From NCBI GenBank assembly GCA_963810755.1, contig CAWEOP010000009.1, positions 744,001-808,000 of the forward strand: DNA of 64,000 nucleotides. The letters run 5' to 3'. The notes beneath the pieces are model-generated. The model saw only the letters and a program-made list of their open reading frames with translations, searched no databases and was not told where the DNA came from. Position numbers and translations under genes: made by a program. Position 1 is the stretch's first letter. Each line of letters begins with the position of its first letter. This DNA is from FEN-1219 sp963810755. GTDB lineage: Bacteria; Pseudomonadota; Gammaproteobacteria; Steroidobacterales; Rariloculaceae. This document shows, piece by piece, positions 52,593 through 61,138 of this stretch.

Positions 52593-55208
52593 CTACGCCC
52601 GCTCGCCGCTCATGCCGCCGTCCGCGCGCTTGAGCCACGCGGGCAGCACGATCAAGGTGAACGCCATGCTCACGGCGAGCCCGAGCGCGAGCAGGGTACC
52701 CATGCTGGCGGTTCCCACATGCGACGAGAACGCCAAATTGCCGAAGCTCGCGACCGTGGTGAGCCCGCTCGTGAGAACGGCGCGCATCGTGCTAGTGTCG
52801 AATAACTGCTCGGCGGTGTCAGTGCGCATCCGATGCACGACGTGGATGCCGTTGTCGACGCCGATTCCGACGAGCAGCGGCAGCGCGATGATGTTCGCGT
52901 AGTTGAGCGGCATGTCGATGAATACCGTGAGCGCCGCCGTTACGATCGTCGCGAGCAGCAGCGGCACGATCACGAGCAACGTATCCTTCAGGTCGCGCAG
53001 CACCGCCCAGATGATCGCCGTCACCATCACGAACGCGTAGAGCATCGCGAGCGCGAACGCGCGCACGACGGTGCTCGATGCCTCTTGATAGACGACGGGC
53101 AAACCAGTCGCCTTCGCGACGACGCCGTGCACCGCCGTGATGAATCGGCGCGCGGCCGCGTTGTCGCTCACGTCCTCGGCCGGCACGATCTCGACGAGCT
53201 CGCGTTCTTGCGTGCCGACGAAGCGCGCGGCGACCGGTTCCGGCAACGCGTCGCGGCGGAATGGCTGCGCGCGCAAGCCGGCGGCGAGCCTGCCGAGCTC
53301 CGCGGGCAGCCCAGAGGTGAGCGCGCCGTCGAGCTCGCGCAGGCGGCGTTCGGCATCCGCTGGCTGCTCGGCCGCGAGCGCCGTTCGCAGGGTCGCGGCT
53401 GCGGCATGCAAGCCCAACGCCTCCGGACGACCCGCTGACGCGGTCTCGAGATTCGCGAGCGAACTAGCGAGCCCCTGCGGGTCGGCCGGCGTGCGCGTGA
53501 GCTCGGCGAACGTCGGACCCATGAGCAGACCGAGGTCCTCGAGCACCGCGACTTTGTCCGGCTGGTCCTTCGGCACCAGCGACTCGACGGTGATCACGTT
53601 GCGCACTTCAGGCAGATCGCGCAGCCGCGCCGCCCAGCCTAGCGCCGTGCCGTGATCGGGTGCGACGGCCGCGAGATTCAGCATCTGCGCCTCGCCGTTC
53701 GCGGCGAGCTCGAGCAGCGTCGTGACGGATTCGCTGTTTGGGTCGCGCAGGTGAATCGGATTGCTGTCGAAGGTCAGCCACGGCAGCGACGCGCACGCCG
53801 CGACGATCACGACTGCCGTGGCGCCGAGCACGACGCGGGGCCGCCGGTTGAACGGTACGAAGATCTTCGGATCGATCAGTGTCCGTGCGCTGCGAACCGT
53901 GAGCGACGATGCGAATTGCGCGACGAGCGCAGGCAGGAACGTGACGCTAACGAGCAGCCCGAAGAACACGCCGGTGCCCGCGATCAGCCCGAGCTCGGAT
54001 ACCCCTTCGAACGTGGTCGGTATGAACGAGTAGAAGCCCGCGGCCGTCGTCACGGCGCAGAGCACGAGCGACGAGCCGACGCCGCGCAACGTCTCGACGA
54101 GCGCGGGCTCGGCGGCATGCCCCTCGGCGAGCAGCTCGCGATGGCGCAGCAGCACGTGAATCACGTAGTCGCTGCCCAAACCGACGTTCAAGACGACGAA
54201 CGCGATGGACAAGAGATTCAAATGGCCGACCGTCGCGGCGGCGAACGCCGCAGTGAGCGACAAGCCGACGAACAGAGTGAGCACCGATATCACGAGCAGG
54301 CGCCAGGAGCGCAGCGCCACGTACAGCACGAGCACGACCATGAACAGCGTCGCGACGCCGGCGAACGTCGCGCCGCGAGTGACGCTCGTGAGCTCCTCGT
54401 GCTCCATCGCGACGCTGCCGCTGAGCCGCACGGTCACCGGCGTGGGCTCGGCAGCATTCAGGCGAGCGACGATCTCGCGAATTCCGGCAATCGCTTCGGT
54501 AGCGGGTTGCATCCGAGAGAAGTCGAGTGCCGGCTGCAGCACGACGAGGCGGCGCGAGCTCGGTGCGGCGCCGCCCGCGAGCAGCGCATTCCAGGACAGC
54601 GGCTCCGGCTCACCCGCGCGAGCGTCGTCGAGCGTGTGCGCGACGGCAGCGTAGAACGGCGGGAGCGCGGCCGCGTCAGTCGCGCCGCCATCGGGCCGCG
54701 CTTCGAGCGTGCGCGTCGCGACGTCCAGCACGGCGGCGCCGTCGAACCGGGCCTTGAGTAGACCGAGCAGCGGCTGCGCGACGGCGAGGCGATCGGACAG
54801 CTGCTCGAGCTCGGCGAGAGGAAGATAAAGAAGTCCGTTGCGCTCGAAGAACTCGCCCTCGCCCTGCAGCAAGATCGAGCGATAGAGACCGGGATCGCGG
54901 CGCAACTCGGCCAAGAGCTTCGCCGCGAATTGGTCCGCGCGCACGGGCGACGGCGCGTCGAGCACGATCAGCAGGTTGCGGTCGCGCGCCGGGAACGCGT
55001 CGCGGTACTCGTTGAAGTCCTGCCGCCACGGCAGCGTGGCCGAAATCATGTTCGCCGTGTCGGTGTTCACGCCGAGGTTGTGCGCCGCGTACCAGAGCGC
55101 GAACGCGGCTGCCCCGAGCGTCGCGACGATGGTCAGCTTGCGCCAGCGCAGCACGACGGCCGCTGCGCGTCCGAGATAGTGACCGATGCCGTCGGCGAGC
55201 GTGGACAT
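52593..55208 (-). CDS. hpnN: Hopanoid transporter HpnN (RND/MMPL family)
   Basis: 871 residues with 12 predicted helices in two six-helix bundles, each preceded by a periplasmic domain: TM1 then VNTDTANMISATLPWR, TM2-6 including NLLSIAFVVLNVGLGSDYVIHVLLRHRE, second periplasmic domain, then MPLNYANIIALPLLVGIGVDNGIHVVHRMR. This is the HpnN layout; HpnN moves hopanoids from the inner to the outer membrane. No membrane-fusion partner is encoded beside it. Confidence 0.93.
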   Translation of the reverse strand: MSTLADGIGHYLGRAAAVVLRWRKLTIVATLGAAAFALWYAAHNLGVNTDTANMISATLPWRQDFNEYRDAFPARDRNLLIVLDAPSPVRADQFAAKLLAELRRDPGLYRSILLQGEGEFFERNGLLYLPLAELEQLSDRLAVAQPLLGLLKARFDGAAVLDVATRTLEARPDGGATDAAALPPFYAAVAHTLDDARAGEPEPLSWNALLAGGAAPSSRRLVVLQPALDFSRMQPATEAIAGIREIVARLNAAEPTPVTVRLSGSVAMEHEELTSVTRGATFAGVATLFMVVLVLYVALRSWRLLVISVLTLFVGLSLTAAFAAATVGHLNLLSIAFVVLNVGLGSDYVIHVLLRHRELLAEGHAAEPALVETLRGVGSSLVLCAVTTAAGFYSFIPTTFEGVSELGLIAGTGVFFGLLVSVTFLPALVAQFASSLTVRSARTLIDPKIFVPFNRRPRVVLGATAVVIVAACASLPWLTFDSNPIHLRDPNSESVTTLLELAANGEAQMLNLAAVAPDHGTALGWAARLRDLPEVRNVITVESLVPKDQPDKVAVLEDLGLLMGPTFAELTRTPADPQGLASSLANLETASAGRPEALGLHAAAATLRTALAAEQPADAERRLRELDGALTSGLPAELGRLAAGLRAQPFRRDALPEPVAARFVGTQERELVEIVPAEDVSDNAAARRFITAVHGVVAKATGLPVVYQEASSTVVRAFALAMLYAFVMVTAIIWAVLRDLKDTLLVIVPLLLATIVTAALTVFIDMPLNYANIIALPLLVGIGVDNGIHVVHRMRTDTAEQLFDTSTMRAVLTSGLTTVASFGNLAFSSHVGTASMGTLLALGLAVSMAFTLIVLPAWLKRADGGMSGERA

Positions 55209-55223
55209 TGGGCCTGAGCTAGC

Positions 55224-55961
55224 TCACCGGCGCTCGGCGAAGCAAAAACCCGCGCCCGCGATACGGGCCGCGAGCCGATCGAACGTTCGGCGCGCTGCGC
55301 GATAACGTTGCCCGAGAGTCCAGAGGTCGCGCCACTGCGCGGGCTGGAACGCCGCGGCCAGCACGGGAAGCAAGCGCCGCTCGCCGCGCTCGTCGATCCA
55401 ACGTTCGGCGTCGCCCGGGAGTGAGTCGTCCACCGCATCGACGATGACGCGCAGCGCGACGAACGGCGCGCGGGCGCGAGCCGCAACGGCTGCGATCGCG
55501 GCGGATTCCATGTCCACGGCGATCGCGCCGCTCGCGCCGGCGGCCTTCTTTTGCTCCGGAGTCGTAAGCGCGGTGGTCACGCTCACAAGGTCCTCGAACC
55601 GCGGGGCAAGGTCGGCGCGCAGCGCGCGAACGAGCGCCGCGTGCCACGCCGCATCGGCGTCGAACGAGTCCCCATTGCCGGCGCGCACACGCCGCGGCAG
55701 CACGATCGCACCCGGCGCGAGGTCCGTGACGAGCCCACCCGCGAAGCCCCACGACAGGAGCGCATGCGCGCCGGAGGCGAGCGCGGCCGTCGCGGCCCGC
55801 GCGGCGCGTTCGGGCCCGGGGCCGCTTTGCAGCAGGCCGAGCGGAACGCGGCCAGTGGCAAGCGACCTCTGCAGACCGGCGCGCTCGATACCGAGTGCAA
55901 CGATCACTGCGACGGTCGCGGGGGCGGCCGCAGCGGCCGCCGCGCGGCCGTCAGCTGACAT
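55224..55961 (-). CDS. hpnG: Nucleoside phosphorylase-like HpnG (adenosylhopane cleavage)
   Basis: 245 residues, purine-nucleoside-phosphorylase/MTAN fold: LLSWGFAGGLVTDLAPGAIVLPRRV and the catalytic VDMESAA (Glu152). HpnG removes adenine from adenosylhopane made by HpnH, giving ribosylhopane. The N-terminal ~15 residues are Ala-rich. It overlaps the squalene synthase gene by 11 bp. Confidence 0.9.
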   Translation of the reverse strand: MSADGRAAAAAAAPATVAVIVALGIERAGLQRSLATGRVPLGLLQSGPGPERAARAATAALASGAHALLSWGFAGGLVTDLAPGAIVLPRRVRAGNGDSFDADAAWHAALVRALRADLAPRFEDLVSVTTALTTPEQKKAAGASGAIAVDMESAAIAAVAARARAPFVALRVIVDAVDDSLPGDAERWIDERGERRLLPVLAAAFQPAQWRDLWTLGQRYRAARRTFDRLAARIAGAGFCFAERR

Positions 55962-57060
55962 CGATACGCCCGCCGGGGAGCGCGGCGACGAAGTCGCCGA
56001 GGTGGGTCTCCGCGCGGCTCGCGAGCGGCAGGCCGTCGGCGGCTCGCGCGAAGATCAGGCGTAGTGCGCGATTGCTCATCAACGTCATGTTGGTCGTGAA
56101 CACCGTGGCCTTCACGGTGCGCCGCGACACCTTCACTTCCGCGCCGGAACGAAATTCGGGGTGGCGGTGGATCTTGCGCAGCGTCAACACCGCGAGCCCG
56201 ATCGCCCAGAGACAGAAACGCCGGATACCGACCTCACGCTTCGGGATCATGCACGTGTACTCGAGCGCGTTGCGCAAGTGCGCGTGACCGAGACCCAGCA
56301 GCTCGTCGAGCCCTTCCTTGAACGTCGCCGTCGTGTGCAGCTCCTCGAGGCGCTCGAGCTCGAATTGGCCGTCCGCGAACACCGAGCGCGGCAACCAGCA
56401 CGCGTTCGCCTGCCGATCGTCCCAGATGTCCTTCAATATGTTGGTCATCTGCAAGCCCTGACCGAACGACACGGCGAGCCGCATCATCGCATCGCGCTGC
56501 TTCGCGATTTCTGGGCAGTGCAGGCAGAAGAGCTCCGTGCACATTTCGCCGACGACGCCCGCGACGAAGTAGCAATACGACGCGAGCTCGCTGAGATTCG
56601 CAAGGCCGTGTAGGCTCTTGCCGCGCTGGAATGCCGGCATGCCCTTGCACATGATGCCGACGCAGCGCGTGAGCGCTGTTTGCTCGTCGGCGGAGAAGCT
56701 GTGCGTCACGCGGATCACGGACGCCGCGTTGCGCACGAGGTCGCGCTCCGCGGGTAGAACGCGGTCGGACAACAGGGGGAGTAACGCCGCCGCGAACGCT
56801 TCGGCCCCCTCCTCGCCCTTCACCACCGCGACGAAGCGCGCGTGGAAAGTCGACTTCTGCGACGGGTCGAGACCGACGTCATCCTCGATCGTGTCCGCGA
56901 GCCGGCACAGGAGGTAAGCGTTCGTCATCACCTCGGCAAGCCGCTGCGGCAGAACGGGAATCGTGAGCGCGAACGTGCGCGAAACACCCGGGAGGATGTG
57001 AGCCTGGAACGCGAGATCTGCGGATGAGGCGCTCAGTATTCGGCTCGATTCGGTGTTCAC
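55951..57060 (-). CDS. Squalene synthase of the single-enzyme (eukaryote-like) type
   Basis: 369 residues from a GTG. The two Mg-diphosphate motifs are D56TIED and N206ILKDIWDD; YCYFVAGVVGEMCTELF lies between them. DTIEDD resembles the DTVEDD of eukaryotic squalene synthases more than the DD..DE of bacterial HpnC/HpnD. A single enzyme making squalene from two FPP with NADPH would explain the absence of hpnC and hpnE here. A phytoene synthase or HpnD-like half-reaction enzyme is the alternative; the hopanoid context favours squalene. It starts 46 bp from the divergent prenyl synthase gene. Confidence 0.85.
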   Translation of the reverse strand: MNTESSRILSASSADLAFQAHILPGVSRTFALTIPVLPQRLAEVMTNAYLLCRLADTIEDDVGLDPSQKSTFHARFVAVVKGEEGAEAFAAALLPLLSDRVLPAERDLVRNAASVIRVTHSFSADEQTALTRCVGIMCKGMPAFQRGKSLHGLANLSELASYCYFVAGVVGEMCTELFCLHCPEIAKQRDAMMRLAVSFGQGLQMTNILKDIWDDRQANACWLPRSVFADGQFELERLEELHTTATFKEGLDELLGLGHAHLRNALEYTCMIPKREVGIRRFCLWAIGLAVLTLRKIHRHPEFRSGAEVKVSRRTVKATVFTTNMTLMSNRALRLIFARAADGLPLASRAETHLGDFVAALPGGRIDVS

Positions 57061-57106
57061 GAATGCTTGCGCCGTGTGCGCCGTTTCGGTGATAGGATGG
57101 CCCGGT

Positions 57107-58015
57107 ATGATAGCACGGGCCTCGAAGGACGCATTCGCGCAGCGCCTCGACCACTACCGCAAAAAAGTCGACTTGAAGCTCGCCGAAATCCTCGGGAGCG
57201 ACGCACATATCCCAGAACGACTCCGCGCCGCGATGCAGTACTCGGTGCTCGGCGGCGGCAAGCGCGTGCGGCCGCTGCTCGTGTACGCAAGCGGTGGACT
57301 CTGCGGCGTGAGCGAGGACGCTCTCGACACCATCGCGGCGGCGGTCGAGCTCGTGCACGCATACTCACTCGTGCACGACGATCTGCCCGCGATGGACGAT
57401 GACGACCTGCGCCGCGGCCGTCCGACCACGCATCGTCAGTTCGACGAGGCTACCGCGATCCTCGCGGGCGACGCGCTCCAAGCGCTCGCCTTCGAAATCC
57501 TGTGCGCCGACGCGGCGCTCGCGGCGCGGCCGCGCGAGCAGAACAAGATCGTCGCGTGGCTCGCGCGCGCCGCCGGTCCGGCGGGCATGGTGGGCGGCCA
57601 AGCGCTCGACCTCGAGGCCGAAGGCAAGCGACTCGACGAGCGCGCGCTCGAGGACATCCATCGCCGTAAGACCGGCCAACTGATTCGCGCGTCGATCATG
57701 ATGCCGAGCGAGCTCGGCGAGCTCACGGACAGCGAGCGCGCCAACCTCGACGTGTTCGCGCGCGACATCGGGCTCGTCTTCCAGATCCGCGACGACCTCC
57801 TCGAGGTCGAGCAAGACACCGCTACTCTCGGCAAGAACGCCGGCAGCGACGCGAACAACGACAAGTCGACCTACCCGTCCACGCTCGGCGTCGACGGTGC
57901 GCGCCGGCGTGCGGCAGAGACTCAGAAGCGCGCGATCGACGCACTGCAGACGCTCGGTGAGGGGTCGCAGGCGCTGCTCTGGTTATCGGACTTCATTCTG
58001 ACGCGTTCGCACTGA
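57107..58015 (+). CDS. ispA: Short-chain polyprenyl diphosphate synthase (farnesyl-PP synthase, IspA type)
   Basis: 302 residues from the ATG at 57107 with AGGATGG upstream. First Asp-rich motif HDDLPAMDDDDLRRG, GGGKRVRPLL, then GQALDLEAEG, KTGQLIRASIMMP and second motif FQIRDDLLEVEQDTATLGK. The two-residue spacing in the first motif (DDxxxxD) is typical of bacterial FPP synthases. It supplies FPP to the divergent squalene synthase; the two starts share a 46-bp promoter region. Confidence 0.92.
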   Translation: MIARASKDAFAQRLDHYRKKVDLKLAEILGSDAHIPERLRAAMQYSVLGGGKRVRPLLVYASGGLCGVSEDALDTIAAAVELVHAYSLVHDDLPAMDDDDLRRGRPTTHRQFDEATAILAGDALQALAFEILCADAALAARPREQNKIVAWLARAAGPAGMVGGQALDLEAEGKRLDERALEDIHRRKTGQLIRASIMMPSELGELTDSERANLDVFARDIGLVFQIRDDLLEVEQDTATLGKNAGSDANNDKSTYPSTLGVDGARRRAAETQKRAIDALQTLGEGSQALLWLSDFILTRSH

Positions 58016-58030
58016 GCGACGCGCCGTCTC

Positions 58031-58552
58031 TCAATAGCTGATCAGGCTGATCACTTCGTGGTCGCCGAGGCGACTGCGGCCATTCAGAAACGTAAGCTCG
58101 ATCAGGAACACGCAAGCCGCGATCTCGCCGCGCTCCGACGTGACCATCTTCGCGACCGCTTCCGCGGTCCCGCCCGTCGCGATCACGTCGTCGACGATCA
58201 GGTATCGGCCGCCGGGGCGGACCGCGTCCGTGTGCATCTCGAGGTGATCGACGCCGTACTCCAGCGCGTACTCCATGCTGACCGATTTGCGCGGCAGCTT
58301 ACCGCGCTTGCGCACGAGCTGCAGCGGCAAGCCCACGCGCTGCGCGAGCGCGGCGCCGAAGATGAAGCCGCGAGACTCGATCGCGAGGATTCCGTCGGCA
58401 GCGAGCGGCGCGACGCGTTCGGCGAGCGCGTCGATCGCGGCACGGAACCCGTTCGCGTCGGCGAGCAAAGGCGTGATGTCCTTGAAGATGATTCCGGGTT
58501 TCGGAAAATCCGGAACGTCGCGAATGAACGCTTGGATCTCAGAGAGAGTCAT
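58031..58552 (-). CDS. apt: Adenine phosphoribosyltransferase
   Basis: 173 residues from the ATG at 58552 (MTLSEIQAFIRDVPDFPKPGIIFKDITPLL, canonical in its two halves). The PRPP-binding motif YLIVDDVIATGGTAEA and ESRGFIFGAALA are intact. It salvages adenine to AMP. It converges with the prenyl synthase gene (15-bp gap). Adenine released by HpnG from adenosylhopane could be a substrate (inference from neighbours). Confidence 0.94.
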   Translation of the reverse strand: MTLSEIQAFIRDVPDFPKPGIIFKDITPLLADANGFRAAIDALAERVAPLAADGILAIESRGFIFGAALAQRVGLPLQLVRKRGKLPRKSVSMEYALEYGVDHLEMHTDAVRPGGRYLIVDDVIATGGTAEAVAKMVTSERGEIAACVFLIELTFLNGRSRLGDHEVISLISY

Positions 58553-58620
58553 TGCTGCGCCGAGGCTCCTTGAGGGACAATCCGCGGCGCGAATACTAGC
58601 AAACCCTCGAAGTTCCACCG

Positions 58621-59856
58621 ATGAGCTTTTCCGCGAGCTGCGTGAGCGGCGCCGTCCGTGCCCTGAACGCAGGCGGCCGGACTCTGCGACGCATCGGAGC
58701 CGAGCCGCCGTCCCTTCAGATCGACAGCTTGCTCAAAGCCGCGCGCCGCCGCGCCGGCGTGAGCGACTTCGGCGCTTGGCCGATCGAGGAGCCGCTCGAG
58801 CGGCTGCTCAAGTCCTATCGCGACGAGGCCGAGCTCACGACGCTCGGCCGCATCACCGTGCGCGAGCTCGTCGTGAGCCTGCTCGAGAATCTGCTGCTGC
58901 TCGAGGCGGAACGCACCTCCCATTCCGACGTCGAGCGCGAGCAGGTCGCCGACCCGGTGTTCATCATCGGGTTGCCGCGTACGGGCACGACGCACCTGCA
59001 CGGTCTCGTGAGCCAGGATCCCGGCAACCGCGCGCCATTCACGTGGGAAGTGATGTATCCCGCTACGCGCCGCGAGACCGCCGCCGGCATCGAGCGAGTC
59101 CGCGCGCGTACGCAAAGCCGGCTCGATTGGGCGAACCGGCTCGCACCGGAGTTCATGCGCATTCACCCCATCGCGCCCGACCTGCCGCAGGAATGCATCG
59201 CGATCCACGCGCAAGTATTCATGGGCATCCAGTTTCACACGACGCACGACGTGCGCTCGTACGAGGACTGGTTCGAACGCGACTCGCAGGACCTCGCGTA
59301 CGACTTCCATCGCCGTTTGCTGCAGCATCTGCAAACGCAGCGGCCGGGCAAACGATGGGTGCTCAAAGCCCCTGGGCACCTGTTCAGCCTCGCCGCGCTG
59401 CTGCGCCGCTATCCGAACGCGAAGATCGTGCAGACTCATCGCGACCCACTGCGCGTGATGGCGTCGATGGCGAGCCACGCGACCGTGCTGCGGCGCGCGT
59501 TCAGCGACAACGCGGACCCGCTGCAGATCGCCGCCGACTGGGCGGATCGCTGGGCTCGCGCGCTCGACGAGTTTCTCGCGGTTCGCGACCGCGCGCCCGC
59601 AGCACAATTCCTCGATGTGACCTACGAATCGATCGAGCGCGCGCCGCTCGAGACGGTTCAGCGCGTCTACGAGTTCCTCGGCTGGCCTCTCACCGACGAA
59701 GCGCGCGCGGCGATGGCGGGTTTCCTAGCCGCGAATCCGAAGGACAAGCACGGCGCACATCGCTATACGCTCGAGCAGTTCGGGCTCGAGCGCGCCGCGC
59801 AGACGCGGCGCTTTGCCCACTACTGCGAACGGTTCGAGCTGCGCATCGAGAATTGA
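58621..59856 (+). CDS. Sulfotransferase family protein
   Basis: 411 residues. The PAPS 5'-phosphosulfate loop is FIIGLPRTGTTHLHGLVSQD and the 3'-phosphate region is AKIVQTHRDPLRVMASMAS; WVLKAPGHLFSLAALLRRYP lies between them. The C-terminal YEFLGWPLTDEARAAM and KDKHGAHRYTLEQFGL are typical of the large bacterial sulfotransferase group (Sulfotransfer_3 type) that includes enzymes acting on lipids and small molecules. The acceptor is unknown. It is divergent from apt by 68 bp. Confidence 0.88.
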   Translation: MSFSASCVSGAVRALNAGGRTLRRIGAEPPSLQIDSLLKAARRRAGVSDFGAWPIEEPLERLLKSYRDEAELTTLGRITVRELVVSLLENLLLLEAERTSHSDVEREQVADPVFIIGLPRTGTTHLHGLVSQDPGNRAPFTWEVMYPATRRETAAGIERVRARTQSRLDWANRLAPEFMRIHPIAPDLPQECIAIHAQVFMGIQFHTTHDVRSYEDWFERDSQDLAYDFHRRLLQHLQTQRPGKRWVLKAPGHLFSLAALLRRYPNAKIVQTHRDPLRVMASMASHATVLRRAFSDNADPLQIAADWADRWARALDEFLAVRDRAPAAQFLDVTYESIERAPLETVQRVYEFLGWPLTDEARAAMAGFLAANPKDKHGAHRYTLEQFGLERAAQTRRFAHYCERFELRIEN

Positions 59857-59891
59857 TCGGCGACCGGAGCGGCAAGGGCCGCCGCCGGGCG

Positions 59892-61040
59892 TTAGCGATC
59901 TCCGCTGTTCGTGAACTCGAAAGTCAGCTCCGAGCAGGGCTGCTTCTCGAACGGCGTATCCGAGAGCAGCACGGTGTCGGAGCTCTGGTACGGGGCGGCG
60001 AGATATACCGGGTCCTCGGCGGTGTACTCGCGCTTGAGCGCGAACGTCTTTGCGTCGAGTGTGAAGCGCTCGACCACGTGCAGCCGGTCGCTGTTGCGCG
60101 TGGGCGGCGACAGCACGCCCGGCGCGAACCCGACCGTGTCGACGACGAGCGTGTCGTTCTCCCAATGCCCGATCGAATGGCCGCTGTTGCTCGGCTGAAG
60201 GTCCGGCGGATGCTTGTCCGCACCCAAGTGGATCCGGCGCGCGAAGCTGTAGAGTCCGTAGTCGATGTCGATCACCTTCTCGCCGTCGGCGGTCGTCTGC
60301 GTGATGCGGTTGACCGGCCAGTCGAACGTCCAGTCGAAGACGATGCTCGTGGGCTTGCATGAGAGCCGCGGATTGTCCTCCGGCGACCACATCCGGAACG
60401 CCGTGGCCGCGGCTTGGCCCGCCTCGGTGTAGGTCGCCCGCGCGGGCGCGGCATTGCGCGCGCGGATCTGCTCGAGCGTGATCTTGCCGGACGCGAAATC
60501 CTCACGGAGGCTCCGCGGCACGAGCGAGCCGTTGCCGCCGCTCGGCGGAATCGTCAGCACGGCCTGCTCCACGGCCCAGTCGCCCGAAATGTTCGGCTCG
60601 CCGGACGGTAGACGCAGCGGCCGCTTCGAGGTGTCGACGGGTGTCGAGCTCGTGAACTGATCGTTGCGGTCGATGGCGGGCGCGCCGCCGATCGTGACGC
60701 TCTCGAGGTAACAGGAATGCGGATCGTCGCGATGCGGATGGCCGTGGACCTCGACAGGCCGTCCCGGGACGAACTGTTCCACTTTCCAACCCGAACGCTT
60801 GATCAGCGTGGCCGCACGCATCTCGCAGCGCACGGACAGCGGTTTGCCGTCGGCGCCGACGGTGTCGAAATACAGATACGAGTGAGGGTTGACGAGCTCG
60901 AACTTGGTCAGCGTGCCGGAATAGTCGGCGGACTTGTCCATCTGGAAGAGCCCGAAACCGTGATGGGCCAGCGCCGGCCCGGCGCAGCAACCCAGCGCGA
61001 TCGCCGCGAAAAACGCAGTCCTTTCTGTACGTGAGCTCAT
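59892..61040 (-). CDS. DUF6152-family exported protein (second copy)
   Basis: 382 residues, same build as the protein at 1533-2585: signal peptide (FFAAIALGCCAGPALA), mature start HHGFGLFQ, DUF6152 part YSGTLTKFELVNPHSYLYFD and VHGHPHRDDP, and a C-terminal part with SCKPTSIVFDWTFDWPVN, HSIGHWENDTLVVDTVGF and VVERFTLDAKTFALKREYTAEDP. The shared C-terminal half (S.GRIE..ELVIET / GHWENDTLVVDT, then VER.TL) suggests a second conserved domain. Function unknown; the downstream 35 bp separate it from the convergent sulfotransferase gene. Confidence 0.82.
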   Translation of the reverse strand: MSSRTERTAFFAAIALGCCAGPALAHHGFGLFQMDKSADYSGTLTKFELVNPHSYLYFDTVGADGKPLSVRCEMRAATLIKRSGWKVEQFVPGRPVEVHGHPHRDDPHSCYLESVTIGGAPAIDRNDQFTSSTPVDTSKRPLRLPSGEPNISGDWAVEQAVLTIPPSGGNGSLVPRSLREDFASGKITLEQIRARNAAPARATYTEAGQAAATAFRMWSPEDNPRLSCKPTSIVFDWTFDWPVNRITQTTADGEKVIDIDYGLYSFARRIHLGADKHPPDLQPSNSGHSIGHWENDTLVVDTVGFAPGVLSPPTRNSDRLHVVERFTLDAKTFALKREYTAEDPVYLAAPYQSSDTVLLSDTPFEKQPCSELTFEFTNSGDR

Positions 61041-61138
61041 TTGAGATCCCTCCGCTACCGCCGCGAGTGGGTCGTCTCGTCCTCAGCGCCGACGACTTGC
61101 GGACAGTATAGCGTCGTCGGCGAGGGCGAGCCTCGGCG

